From Bryobacteraceae bacterium (lineage in GTDB: Bacteria; Acidobacteriota; Terriglobia; Bryobacterales; Bryobacteraceae): DNA of 55,082 bases. Location: the NCBI GenBank assembly GCA_025056865.1, contig JANWVO010000043.1:1-55082 (forward strand), written 5' to 3'. The notes below the pieces were generated by a model. It did not search any database, was not told the origin of the DNA, and saw nothing but the letters and a program-made list of their open reading frames with translations. Positions 25,909-34,360 of the stretch are shown piece by piece. Each line of letters begins with the position of its first letter. Position 1 is the stretch's first letter. The translations under genes and the position numbers were made by a program.

Positions 25909-27693
25909 TCATTCCCACTCGATGGTGCCCGGCGGCTTGTGGGTGAGATCGACGAAGACGGCGCAGATGCCGTCTTCGGCGAGCAGCCGGCCGCAGAGTT
26001 CGCCGCGCAGCGCCGGCGGCAGTGGCACGGCGCGCGCGGTCATGCCGTCCACGCTGTGCACCGGACGGAGAACGATGGAATCCGGCCGCTCCGGCGTGCC
26101 AAGCGGCACCAGGATCACAGGGAACTGCCAGACCTCGCGGTCGAAGCCCGTGCGGTGGACCGCTTCGCGGACGATGGCGTCCGCCCGCCGCAGGCGTTCC
26201 AGCCTTGTCCGGCACAGCGCGGCCGGGCTTGTCTGCAAGGACGCGATGGGGGCGTGCGAGGCGGCCAGCGCAATGGCACGGTTGATGGCGGCGTTGCGGT
26301 TGATCAGTTCGGCAGCTTTCTCGTGCAGCCCGGGGGCGTCCGGCGCGTCGTCGACGATCAGGACGGGCCGGTAGCTGCGGGAGTCGCCCTGCACGCCCAC
26401 CGAGTGCAGCGGAGCGAGCCATCCGCCCGGGAGCCGCTCGACCGGCCTGGCCGAGTCCTCGCAAAGGCAGCGGATGGCGAGCCCGGGTCCGGGGAACGGG
26501 TGGCGTTCGAGCAGCTCTTCGGGCAGGCCCAGCTCGCGGCCGAGCTCGCGCACTTCGTCCTTGTAGAGCGAATGCAGCGGCTCGACGATGCGGTTTTCGG
26601 CGATCAGCCGCTGAATGCCGCTGACGCGGTTGTGATGCGTCTTGATGACGTCGGCCTTCGCGGTTCCGCCGCTCTCGATCGTGTCCGGATAGATGGTTCC
26701 CTGGCCCAGGATCCACTCGCCTTCCAGATAATGGCCGGAGGCGAGGATCTGCTCCTGCACATCGACGAACATCTCGCCGATGATGCGGCGCTTCTGTTCG
26801 GGGTCGCGGACGCCCTCCAGCGCGGCCAGGAACCGCTCCGAGGCGTCCTCCACGGCGAACACGCCGCGGCCAAGCGACTCAAAAACATTCCGGACAAATT
26901 CCGTTTCGCCGGCGCGCATCAGGCCGGTGTCGACATACAGTGCGCGCACGCGCTCCGGCCCCAGGGCCCGCAGGCAGAGCGTGAAGGCGACGGTGGAGTC
27001 GACGCCGCCGGAGACGAAGAAAAAGACGTTCCGTGTCCCCGCCACACGGCGGATCTCCTCCTGGATGCGCGCGGACTGCTCGCGGGGGCTCCAGTCCGGC
27101 TGGCAGCCGCAGATGCGGAAAAGGAAATTGGCGAGGATCCGCTTCCCGTTGGCCGTGTGCACGACCTCGGGGTGGAACTGGAGCCCGTAAATGCGCCGCG
27201 CTGCATCGCCCATGGCGGCCACCGCACAGGTCTCCGTGGAGCCCAGCACCGCGAAACCCGGCGGCACCCGCGTCACCGAGTCCCGGTGGCTCATCCAGAT
27301 CTGCTGGCGGCCTTCGGCTCCCTCGAACAACGCGTCCTGCTGCAAGGTCTCCAGCCATGCCAGCCCGTATTCGCCTTTCTCGCCGCGCTCGACCTGCCCG
27401 CCCAGATGCCAGGCGATGGTCTGGTGCCCGTAGCAGAGGCCGAGCACCGGGATGCCGAGCTCGAAAATGGCCGGATCGACCTGCGGCGCGCCCGGCTCGT
27501 ACACGCTGGCCGGCCCGCCGCTGATGATGATGCCCCGGGCATGGGAAAGCTGCGCCGCCGGCGTCTCGCTGGGGCGGATTTCCGAATACACGCCCAACTC
27601 GCGCACCTTCCGGGCGATCAGATGGCAGTACTGCCCGCCCGTGTCCAGAACGACCACCTGCGGGCGGATGGAAGGATCAGGCGACAGGCTCAA
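25909..27693 (-). CDS. guaA: GMP synthase (glutamine-hydrolysing), long eukaryote-like form
   Basis: 594 residues. The class I glutamine amidotransferase domain has nucleophile Cys87 (GLCYGHQ) with His174 and Glu176 (QFHPEV). The ATP pyrophosphatase domain has the PP-loop SGGVDST at 228-234, LGQGTIYPDTIES, KTHHN and HPFPGPGLAIR. It converts XMP to GMP. The C-terminal dimerisation part is about 70 residues longer than in E. coli: VGVQGDSRSYRP (433-443) is followed by an inserted segment to about 515, then FPVILVPL, then VLRPVHSVDGMTA and THKPPGTIEWE. That two-part layout is like the human enzyme. The start is a TTG (27693) that overlaps the ctp stop as TTGA. Confidence 0.95.
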   Translation of the reverse strand: MSLSPDPSIRPQVVVLDTGGQYCHLIARKVRELGVYSEIRPSETPAAQLSHARGIIISGGPASVYEPGAPQVDPAIFELGIPVLGLCYGHQTIAWHLGGQVERGEKGEYGLAWLETLQQDALFEGAEGRQQIWMSHRDSVTRVPPGFAVLGSTETCAVAAMGDAARRIYGLQFHPEVVHTANGKRILANFLFRICGCQPDWSPREQSARIQEEIRRVAGTRNVFFFVSGGVDSTVAFTLCLRALGPERVRALYVDTGLMRAGETEFVRNVFESLGRGVFAVEDASERFLAALEGVRDPEQKRRIIGEMFVDVQEQILASGHYLEGEWILGQGTIYPDTIESGGTAKADVIKTHHNRVSGIQRLIAENRIVEPLHSLYKDEVRELGRELGLPEELLERHPFPGPGLAIRCLCEDSARPVERLPGGWLAPLHSVGVQGDSRSYRPVLIVDDAPDAPGLHEKAAELINRNAAINRAIALAASHAPIASLQTSPAALCRTRLERLRRADAIVREAVHRTGFDREVWQFPVILVPLGTPERPDSIVLRPVHSVDGMTARAVPLPPALRGELCGRLLAEDGICAVFVDLTHKPPGTIEWE

Positions 27694-29297
27694 TCGCGGG
27701 AAGACCTCTTGCCAGCTTGCACGATCTGCTTCTTCTGGAGCTCGAGCAGCGCCTGCGCCTTGGGCAGCGATTCGACCGCCTTCTGCACCGCCGGATCCAC
27801 CTCGACGGCGTACTTCAGGCTTTCGTCCAGCCCGGCTGACGTGATGAGCGCCTCGCGCTTGAGCTGCTGCCGGATCCAGTCGTTGTTCTCTGCGAATTCG
27901 GCCTCGGTGAAGTTGTAGCTGTTCTTCAGCAGGAACTGGTGGAAGTCGTTCAGCATGGCCTGATCCGGGTTCCAGTCCCTGCCGAGCTTCAGGTCGCGGC
28001 CCGCGAAATACTTCGGGATGTAGTCGCGGAAGGCACCCTTGCGCAACAGCTCCACCTGGAAGCGGTTGTACTTCAGCGTGAACTTCTCATCCGGCTGGAT
28101 TCCGTTCCCGCCATAAACGGGGCGGCCCGCGTCGGTCATCTTCACGTCCAGCGTGTCCTTCGGGCCTTCCTTGCGGTTGTAATAGTACTCGTAGAAGGAA
28201 CCGCTCGTGTAGTCGCGCTGGATCAGGCGCCCCGATGGGGTGTAATACTTCGCGGTCGTCAGCGCAAGACCGGTGTTTTCCGACAGCGGGAAGACCGTCT
28301 GGACGAGGCCCTTGCCGAAGGTGTTGTCGCCAAAGACCCAGCCGCGGTCATGGTCCTGCAATGCGCCGGCGACAATCTCGGCCGCCGAAGCCGAATAGCG
28401 GTCGACGAGCACCACGATCGGGTAATTGCCGGCGGTTCCGCCGTTCGTGGCGATATAGGGACGCTCTGGCGAGGTGCGCCCCCGGTGGCTCACCACCACC
28501 TGGCCCTTCTTCAGAAAGCGGCCGGCCACGGCGACGCCTTCGCTGAGCAGCCCGCCGGGGTTGCTGCGCAGGTCGAGGATCAGCCCCTTGATGTTCTGCT
28601 CGCCCAGCCTGCGGAAGGCGGCCTCGAGCTCCTCGCTCGTGTTCTCGTTGAACATCTCGATGTCGATGTAAGCGATGCCGGGCTTCAGCCAGAACGCCGT
28701 CTGGACGCTGTAGCGGGGGATCTCGCCGCGGATGAGCTGGAAGGTGAGCGGCTTTTCGACGCCTTCGCGGCCGATGACCACCGTCACCTGCGTGCCCTTG
28801 GGCCCCTTGAGGAGATCGGCCACCTCCTTGCTGGTCATGCCCTCCGTGCGCTTGCCGTCGACTTCGAGGATCACGTCGCCCGGGCGGATGCCCGCCTTGT
28901 ACGCGGGCGAGCCGGTAAACGGCGCCACCACGACAATGCGGTTGTCCTTCGGCTGGATGGTCATGCCGACGCCGTAGTACTTGCCGCGCTGCTCCTCGCG
29001 CATTTCCTGGAAATCGCGCGGATCGAAGAAGCTGGAATGCGGGTCGAGCGTGCGCAGCATGCCGGGGATGGCGCCCTTGTAGATGCTCTGGTCAGGGTTC
29101 ACCCGGTCGGCCGCATTCTCCTCCACAAGCCGGTAGATGGCCGTGAACTGCTTCAGGCTGGCGGCCAGATCGTCTTCGCCGGCAGGAGCCACCGCCGGCG
29201 CACGTCCCGCGGCGACGCCCGGTCCATAGCGGCCGGCGATGAGCGAACAGGCCGCGATCACCAGCAGGGAGAAAAACAGCCCTCGGAATCGGCGCAT
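27690..29297 (-). CDS. Carboxyl-terminal processing protease (S41 family, CtpA-like)
   Basis: 535 residues with an N-terminal signal or anchor (GLFFSLLVIAACSLIAG). The PDZ domain at about 105-190 contains YYGVGMTIQ and AGIRPGDVILEVDGK. The S41 protease domain has LILDLRSNPGGLL, the catalytic Ser in RYSASAAEIVAGAL (Ser304 by analogy with Prc) and the general base Lys329 in TFGKGLVQ. A C-terminal helical extension of about 130 residues follows. It acts in the periplasm, trimming or degrading envelope proteins. It is the first gene of a two-gene operon with guaA. TATAAT overlaps the start codon, so the first transcribed base or the true start could lie slightly further in. Confidence 0.92.
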   Translation of the reverse strand: MRRFRGLFFSLLVIAACSLIAGRYGPGVAAGRAPAVAPAGEDDLAASLKQFTAIYRLVEENAADRVNPDQSIYKGAIPGMLRTLDPHSSFFDPRDFQEMREEQRGKYYGVGMTIQPKDNRIVVVAPFTGSPAYKAGIRPGDVILEVDGKRTEGMTSKEVADLLKGPKGTQVTVVIGREGVEKPLTFQLIRGEIPRYSVQTAFWLKPGIAYIDIEMFNENTSEELEAAFRRLGEQNIKGLILDLRSNPGGLLSEGVAVAGRFLKKGQVVVSHRGRTSPERPYIATNGGTAGNYPIVVLVDRYSASAAEIVAGALQDHDRGWVFGDNTFGKGLVQTVFPLSENTGLALTTAKYYTPSGRLIQRDYTSGSFYEYYYNRKEGPKDTLDVKMTDAGRPVYGGNGIQPDEKFTLKYNRFQVELLRKGAFRDYIPKYFAGRDLKLGRDWNPDQAMLNDFHQFLLKNSYNFTEAEFAENNDWIRQQLKREALITSAGLDESLKYAVEVDPAVQKAVESLPKAQALLELQKKQIVQAGKRSSRD

Positions 29298-29478
29298 TAT
29301 AATCAAGGTCCCCCAGACCTGCCTCAAGTATATCGCAGAAGAACCTGCACTTCTTTGGACGGCTGCGGCCCGGTCCGGCTTCGGAAAATCTGCCGGAAAC
29401 AGGCCGGGCAGCCCGCAGGGGGGCACGCCCGGCCCGGGGCGGGAGCCGCAGCGGCAGCAAAGGGAGCGAAAGGAAGAT

Positions 29479-29982
29479 CTACTGCGCCCGGGAGCGGCGA
29501 GCGGCGGCAGCAGCCGGCGCTTCGCTCCGCACGGGCTTGCGGGGGGTGCCGGTCAGCTTCTTGTACTGATCCGAGATGGAGACCAGATACATCGGCTGGC
29601 GGGCGTTGAGGAGAAGCTCGAGAATGCGGTCGCGGTCAGAAAGGACGTGGACCGATTTGCCGTCCGTCAGCAGGAACAGGTCCGTGCCCGCGGCCACCTC
29701 CGCGATGCGCCTGCCGAGCTCCCGGTGCAGCGGGCGCAGCACGCGGCGGATCTTCTGAAGGCTGAACCCCTTGTGGCGCAGCTCGGCGATTACGCTCACC
29801 GCCGCCACTTCCGCCGGACCGTAGATGCGACGGTGCCCTTCATGGCGCGGGGAAACCACCTTCTGCTCGTCCCACCACTGGAGCTGGCGGAGCGAGACGC
29901 CGGCAAGCCGGGCGACATCGGCGCTGGAGAAAACCCGCTCGCCCGGGAGCGTTGCAGAGCTGCGCGGTTTTGTTTTGAACAT
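29479..29982 (-). CDS. MerR-family transcriptional regulator
   Basis: About 167 residues from the ATG at 29982, with AAAGG eight bases upstream. The winged helix-turn-helix occupies residues 17-85: FSSADVARLAGVSLRQLQWWDEQKVVSP, then HRRIYGPAEVAAVSVIAELRHKGFSLQKIRRVLRP. The first basic wing is normal for MerR. The C-terminal half (GTDLFLLTDGKSVHVLSDRDRILELL) is not the usual metal-binding coil and has no cysteines, so a small-molecule or protein signal is more likely than a metal. The end is Ala/Arg-rich. It has its own promoter and is followed by ctp after about 180 bp. The target could be its own promoter or that of ctp. Confidence 0.9.
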   Translation of the reverse strand: MFKTKPRSSATLPGERVFSSADVARLAGVSLRQLQWWDEQKVVSPRHEGHRRIYGPAEVAAVSVIAELRHKGFSLQKIRRVLRPLHRELGRRIAEVAAGTDLFLLTDGKSVHVLSDRDRILELLLNARQPMYLVSISDQYKKLTGTPRKPVRSEAPAAAAARRSRAQ

Positions 29983-30019
29983 GATCTTGCCTTTCTGTTT
30001 GAGCCAGAGCCCAAGTCCA

Positions 30020-30047
30020 AGTCTAGACCAGGCAAGCGGGAAGTCAA
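30020..30047 (-). promoter_or_regulatory. Sigma70-like promoter of the MerR gene
   Basis: On the minus strand TTGACT (30042-30047) and TAGACT (30020-30025) are separated by 16 bp, about 40 bp before the MerR start codon. A direct repeat-like stretch GACTTGGACTTGGGCTC follows. Confidence 0.6.
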
Positions 30048-30078
30048 TCCGCAAGATATGGGAGCGGCTGGGCGAGGG

Positions 30079-31293
30079 CTACGATATACGGCCCGGCGTG
30101 CCCGGGGGGCGGGACGGCCGCCCGAATGCGGAAATCCGGCCGCTCCAACGCGCCAGCCGGTTCCGGATCTTCCTCCGGATCAGCTCCGCGAAAGGACGCC
30201 AATCCTGGTGGCAGAAAATCGCGTACTCTCTGGGCCGGGGCAGGGAAAGCAGATAGCGCCAGAAGGGAAGGCGCCCCCGGGCCTGTGCGAGCGCGGACTG
30301 GTAGTCATCGCCAACATGAACCCAGATTGCCCGGCGGCGTCCCTTCCGGCCGCTTTCCGCAGGCAGGCCGCATTCAATCCGGTACATCAGCAGCGGCAGA
30401 TTGCAGCCGTTGGCCACGGCGACCCCCTCCTGATAGTCAGCCCGGCACGCCGTGGGTTCAATCATGTAGAACGACCCGTCAGCCTCGTTCCTCTTGAACT
30501 CCATCGAGCAGAGCCCGCGCATGCCTACACTGCGAAAGAACCGCTCGGAGAGCTCTTCCAATTGCGGTTCGTCGGCGGGTTCAGCGCAGGAAGTGCCTCC
30601 CACCAGCGGCGGCCACTGTCGGATCTTCCTTCCCGTGAAGGAGGCACGCAGCGTTCCGTCCGGGCCGAAGTAATGCATGCAGAAGAAGACATCGCCATCG
30701 CCGCCCGGAACCCATTCCTGTAGAAGCAGCTCTTCGGGCCGAATCCCCTTCAGCCGCTGCAGCTCCGCAAGGACGGCCTGGCATTCGGCTACGCTCCGCA
30801 GCAGGTAGGCCTTCTTCATGCCTTCCACGTACTTCTTTCGCCGCGTCTTCAGAATGCAGGGAAAGCGCAGGCCGCCGTCGGGCAGGTCCCACGCGCCGGG
30901 CCGGAAAAAGTGCATGGGCGTGATGGGAAGGCCAAGCCGGCAGGCCGACTGATAAAAAAGCTTCTTGTCCAGCAGAAGCTCAACGGTCTCCGGTGCCGGG
31001 AACGCAAGGCGTACCGCACCCGGGATGCGGTGCCGGTTCGCGCTCAGGAACGCAACCGTTTCTTCGAGGGCGGAAATCAGCAGCAGCGGGCCGTAGCTGC
31101 GGGAGGCGGCCTCGAGCGCCTGCAGAAGCGAATCCCCGTGGAGCATGACAGCCGGGGCCAGATGGAGGCGCCGCGATTTCCAGAAGATGCTCTCCGGCGA
31201 GTCATCGACGACGACGGGCGCCACGCCTCCGCGAAGCAGCGCGCGCGCCACATTCCAACCGTTGATGCCCAGCCCGATGATCAATGGCCTCAT
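30079..31293 (-). CDS. ATP-grasp ligase of a surface-polysaccharide locus
   Basis: 404 residues. An N-terminal Rossmann-like preATP-grasp domain (PLIIGLGINGWNVARALLRGG) is followed by the ATP-grasp fold with LLLDKKLFYQSACRLGLPITP, FPCILKTRRKKYVEG and LLLQEWVPGGDGDVFF. The metal-binding end is MEFKRNEADGSFYMIEPTACRADYQEGVAVANG. The usual Asn of E-x-N-x-R is replaced in EPTACR, a variant I associate with ATP-grasp proteins of exopolysaccharide loci (recollection, not verified). It probably joins a carboxylate to an amine on a glycan precursor or lipid carrier. It is divergent from the Wzx-like flippase, which supports a shared role. Confidence 0.82.
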   Translation of the reverse strand: MRPLIIGLGINGWNVARALLRGGVAPVVVDDSPESIFWKSRRLHLAPAVMLHGDSLLQALEAASRSYGPLLLISALEETVAFLSANRHRIPGAVRLAFPAPETVELLLDKKLFYQSACRLGLPITPMHFFRPGAWDLPDGGLRFPCILKTRRKKYVEGMKKAYLLRSVAECQAVLAELQRLKGIRPEELLLQEWVPGGDGDVFFCMHYFGPDGTLRASFTGRKIRQWPPLVGGTSCAEPADEPQLEELSERFFRSVGMRGLCSMEFKRNEADGSFYMIEPTACRADYQEGVAVANGCNLPLLMYRIECGLPAESGRKGRRRAIWVHVGDDYQSALAQARGRLPFWRYLLSLPRPREYAIFCHQDWRPFAELIRRKIRNRLARWSGRISAFGRPSRPPGTPGRIS

Positions 31294-31478
31294 GAGTGTT
31301 CGCCGCCTTCGCCACGCCCGCGCGTTTTCAGTATGGCATCGGCTGCATCAGCCCGCCAGCTACGGCGAGAGTCCAGCACGGTCGCAGGGCCTTCGAGGGC
31401 GCCGGATGCGGATCCGCGCCTGCCGCGGCATTGCCTGCTGCATCCGGCCGTCGGGCGGGCATTCGCCACGTCCCCGGT

Positions 31479-31508
31479 TTGCAGCCGTGCGAAAGGCTCT
31501 GCTAGATT
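31479..31508 (+). promoter_or_regulatory. Sigma70-like promoter of the flippase operon
   Basis: TTGCAG (31479-31484), an 18-bp spacer and TAGATT (31503-31508). It places transcription start near 31515, just ahead of the GTG chosen for the flippase. Confidence 0.5.
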
Positions 31509-31542
31509 CAGATTGCGACTGCCTTGCCCGTCTGAGTCCGAC

Positions 31543-33075
31543 GTGTCTCTCCCTTCCAGCCAGAGCGTCCCGCCCGCGCCGAGCGGAGGCGGCATCATCC
31601 GCCGCATGGTTTCCGGCACGGCTGGCTATGCCGTTGCCGTTTTTCTCGGCAGGGCGGCGAGCTTCCTCCTCTTTCCCGTCTATACGCGTTTCCTGTCTCC
31701 AGCCGACTACGGAGTTCTCGAGCTGCTCGAACTCACGCTGTACGCTTACGGCGTCCTGCTCGGCATGAGGATTGGCGAGGCGCTGATCTACCGCTGGTCG
31801 AATGCCCGCGGCGAGGAAGAGCGCAGCGTCATCGTTGCCACGGCCTTTTGGGGCGCGGCCCTGCTGGGAGTTGTTTCCGTGGCCGCCGGCTGGCTGCTCT
31901 CCCCGTGGTTCAGCATGCTGGTTTTCGGCGTCCGCGATTATGAGAGGGCGTTTGTGCTCATGTTTTCGGCGTTTGCCGCCGGACTTCCCCTCGAGGTCGG
32001 CCTCGCGCTCGCCAGGGCGGGCGACCGCCCGCGGGATTATCTGGCGCTGTCCGCTCTGCGGCTTGTTATCACGGCGTCGCTGAACATCTGGTTTCTCACG
32101 GTGCTGCACTGGCGCTATGAGGCGCTGCTTTGCGGGAACCTCATCGGGTCTCTCGCTGTCTCGCTCGCGTCGCTGGGCTACATCGGGCTCAGGGGGCACC
32201 GCTGGGCTGCCTTCCGCGCCGGAGAGCTGCGGCGGCTGCTGGCCTATGGGGCTCCGCTGGGCTTCAGCGGGCTGGGCATGCTGATCATTCACTACGGCGA
32301 CCGGTTCTTCCTCCGCCATTACGCCAGCCTGGCGGACATCGGAGTCTATTCCCTTGCCTACAAGATCGGAATGCTTGTCACCTATTTGCAGACTCCATTC
32401 GACATTTACTGGCGTGCGCAGATGTTCCAGATCGTCAGGCACGCGGAGGGGGAAAGGATTTACGTGAGAGTCTGCACATATCTGGGCCTGGTTTTGATGG
32501 CATTTACGGTTTTTTTGCTTGGCTTTTCCGTGCCGATTCTGAACATTCTGGCCGGGCCGGCCTTCCGCTCCGCCGCCCAGTTCATACCGCTCATCGCCTT
32601 TGCATACGTGGTGAGGACGGTGGGGGCGCATTTCCGCAATGCGATGCTGCTGGAGGGGGAGACGAGGCAGGACGCGCTCGTCGTCTGGTCCGGCTCGCTT
32701 GCAGGGCTGGCGGCATACGCGCTGCTCATTCCGAAATACAGGGTCTGGGGCGCCGTCCTGGCGACGCTGATCGCTTTCACGGTGATGTTCTTCCTCGGCC
32801 TCTGGCTTGCCCAGAGAGTCCGCCAATTCCCCATCGAATACCGCCGGCTTGCGCTGCTGGTTGCCGCGGCAGCCCCCGCGGCGCTGGGCGCGTGGCTCTA
32901 CCAGCCGGCCGCACCTGCGGCGCAGTGGGCGTTCGGATTCCTGCTGCTTCTGTCTTTCCCCCTGTTGTTGTACATGCTCGGATTCTTCGAGAAGGATGAA
33001 CTGGCGCTCGCCTCGCGATGGCTGGCACGCCGGACAGGCGCGCGGCCGTCGCCGGAGGCCACGGGCGGCCGGTGA
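31543..33075 (+). CDS. Polysaccharide flippase, Wzx/MATE-like
   Basis: 510 residues from a GTG at 31543, or 489 from the ATG at 31606. I prefer the GTG because a promoter lies just upstream and the family usually has a short cytoplasmic lead before helix 1. It has twelve to fourteen transmembrane helices. Helix 1 and the following loop read GYAVAVFLGRAASFLLFPVYTRFLSPADYGVLELLE, characteristic of the Wzx/RfbX O-unit flippase family. IHYGDRFFLRHYASLADIGVYSLAYKIG in the second bundle also fits. It should move undecaprenyl-linked oligosaccharide units across the inner membrane. The DegT-like gene follows after 6 bp. No polymerase (Wzy) or chain-length gene is present. Confidence 0.9.
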   Translation: MSLPSSQSVPPAPSGGGIIRRMVSGTAGYAVAVFLGRAASFLLFPVYTRFLSPADYGVLELLELTLYAYGVLLGMRIGEALIYRWSNARGEEERSVIVATAFWGAALLGVVSVAAGWLLSPWFSMLVFGVRDYERAFVLMFSAFAAGLPLEVGLALARAGDRPRDYLALSALRLVITASLNIWFLTVLHWRYEALLCGNLIGSLAVSLASLGYIGLRGHRWAAFRAGELRRLLAYGAPLGFSGLGMLIIHYGDRFFLRHYASLADIGVYSLAYKIGMLVTYLQTPFDIYWRAQMFQIVRHAEGERIYVRVCTYLGLVLMAFTVFLLGFSVPILNILAGPAFRSAAQFIPLIAFAYVVRTVGAHFRNAMLLEGETRQDALVVWSGSLAGLAAYALLIPKYRVWGAVLATLIAFTVMFFLGLWLAQRVRQFPIEYRRLALLVAAAAPAALGAWLYQPAAPAAQWAFGFLLLLSFPLLLYMLGFFEKDELALASRWLARRTGARPSPEATGGR

Positions 33076-33081
33076 CAGGCG

Positions 33082-34344
33082 ATGGCCTGGCCTTATTATC
33101 GCGTTCCGATGGCTTACGCCTCCTGGGGGTGGCGTGAGCTGGCTGCGGCCGCAGCAGGGTGTCTCCGCCCTGCGCCGCAGGCCCGGCAGGCGCTGTGCGC
33201 GGCCCTGGAATCCCTTCTGGGCGGTTCGGTGACTCTGTGGGCCAGCGGGCGGGCCGCGCTCGATGCCGCCTTCCGGGCCATCGCCGCCCGCGAGCCCGGC
33301 AGGACGGCTGCCTGGATGCCCTCGCTGCTCTGCCGTAGCGTGGCTGAGCGTGCGGCCGCAGCCGGACTACGGCCGCGGTTCTATGACATCCGCCCGGATC
33401 TGACGCCCGACCTGGAGCAGGCCTGTGCCGCGATGGGGCCGGATAGCGCGTGCCTCGTGGCTCCTCACCTGTACGGAAGAGTCGCCGGCCTCGAACAGGC
33501 CGCGCAGCGTTGCCGCGAGCTCGGGGTCTGGCTCATTGAAGACTGTGCCGCCTCGCTGCTGCTGAAGGGGCCGAACGGCCGGGTCAGCGGCCTCGCCGGG
33601 GACCTGGTGATTCTCAGCTTCAACACCGGCAAGACTCTGGTTGCCGGCGGAGGCGGCGCTCTGATCGTCCGGCGGCCATTGCCGGTGGCGGAGCCGCGGC
33701 GCTGGCCTGAGTCCGGTGAGCGCACGCAGGCGCTGGCACGGGTATGTTTTCCGCTGGCATGGGCCTGGCCGTCGGCGGGCTACACCCTTCTGCGCGATCT
33801 CCCGCGGCGCATCTGGGCGAGCCTGGCGCCTCAGTCCCGGACCGGCCTAGAGATGGCTGCGGTGGATGCGCGCATTGCCCTGATCCAGTGGCGGCGCTGG
33901 CCGGAACTCGAGCGGAGGCGTCTTCAGATCCTTGCGATCTACGCAGCCGCGCTCGGCGATCTGCCGGGCCTGCGATTGCCCCAATACCAGCCGGGCGTCT
34001 GTGTGACACGCTTCTTTGTCGAGTTCCCCTTCAACGTCAACGACCGCGGGCGGCCCCGCCAGCCGGTGCGCGACCTTCTCCATGCCCGCGGCGTGCAGAC
34101 TCACCTGCCGTACGCGCCCCTGCATCTGGATCCGGACTTCGGCCCGCCCCAGCCGGGAGCCTGTCCAGTCACCGAGGCGGTCGCCTCGCGGTGCCTCGCG
34201 CTTCCCAGCCATCCAGGACTGGCTGACGGCCAGGTGCGCTACGTCTGCCGCGTACTCCGGGAGATCCTCTGCGGCTCTCGGGAGTGGGAAGCGGAGACCC
34301 CAGAGAGCGGATCCGCGGTGCCAGTGATCGGCGGAGAGGAATGA
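33082..34344 (+). CDS. DegT/DnrJ/EryC1/StrS-like sugar aminotransferase
   Basis: 420 residues. Fold-type I PLP signatures are intact: LWASGRAALDAAF at the start, APHLYGRVAGLEQ, the PLP-pyridine Asp154 in WLIEDCAAS and the Schiff-base Lys184 in LSFNTGKTLVAGGGGALIV. The family normally has EDAAQ; here it is EDCAA. The C-terminal part (HLPYAPLHLDPDFG) resembles the substrate-closing region of sugar aminotransferases. It probably makes an amino sugar for the glycan exported by the flippase encoded 6 bp upstream. The protein is divergent from textbook members, so a different nucleotide-sugar substrate is possible. The C-terminal 25 residues look disordered. Confidence 0.82.
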   Translation: MAWPYYRVPMAYASWGWRELAAAAAGCLRPAPQARQALCAALESLLGGSVTLWASGRAALDAAFRAIAAREPGRTAAWMPSLLCRSVAERAAAAGLRPRFYDIRPDLTPDLEQACAAMGPDSACLVAPHLYGRVAGLEQAAQRCRELGVWLIEDCAASLLLKGPNGRVSGLAGDLVILSFNTGKTLVAGGGGALIVRRPLPVAEPRRWPESGERTQALARVCFPLAWAWPSAGYTLLRDLPRRIWASLAPQSRTGLEMAAVDARIALIQWRRWPELERRRLQILAIYAAALGDLPGLRLPQYQPGVCVTRFFVEFPFNVNDRGRPRQPVRDLLHARGVQTHLPYAPLHLDPDFGPPQPGACPVTEAVASRCLALPSHPGLADGQVRYVCRVLREILCGSREWEAETPESGSAVPVIGGEE

Positions 34345-34360
34345 CACCTGCCTCTCTGGC

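Noticed and set aside
29298-29304. TATAAT at the ctp start as the true promoter
   Set aside because: No -35 box lies at a sensible distance, and transcription would begin inside the coding region before the signal peptide; left as a note only.
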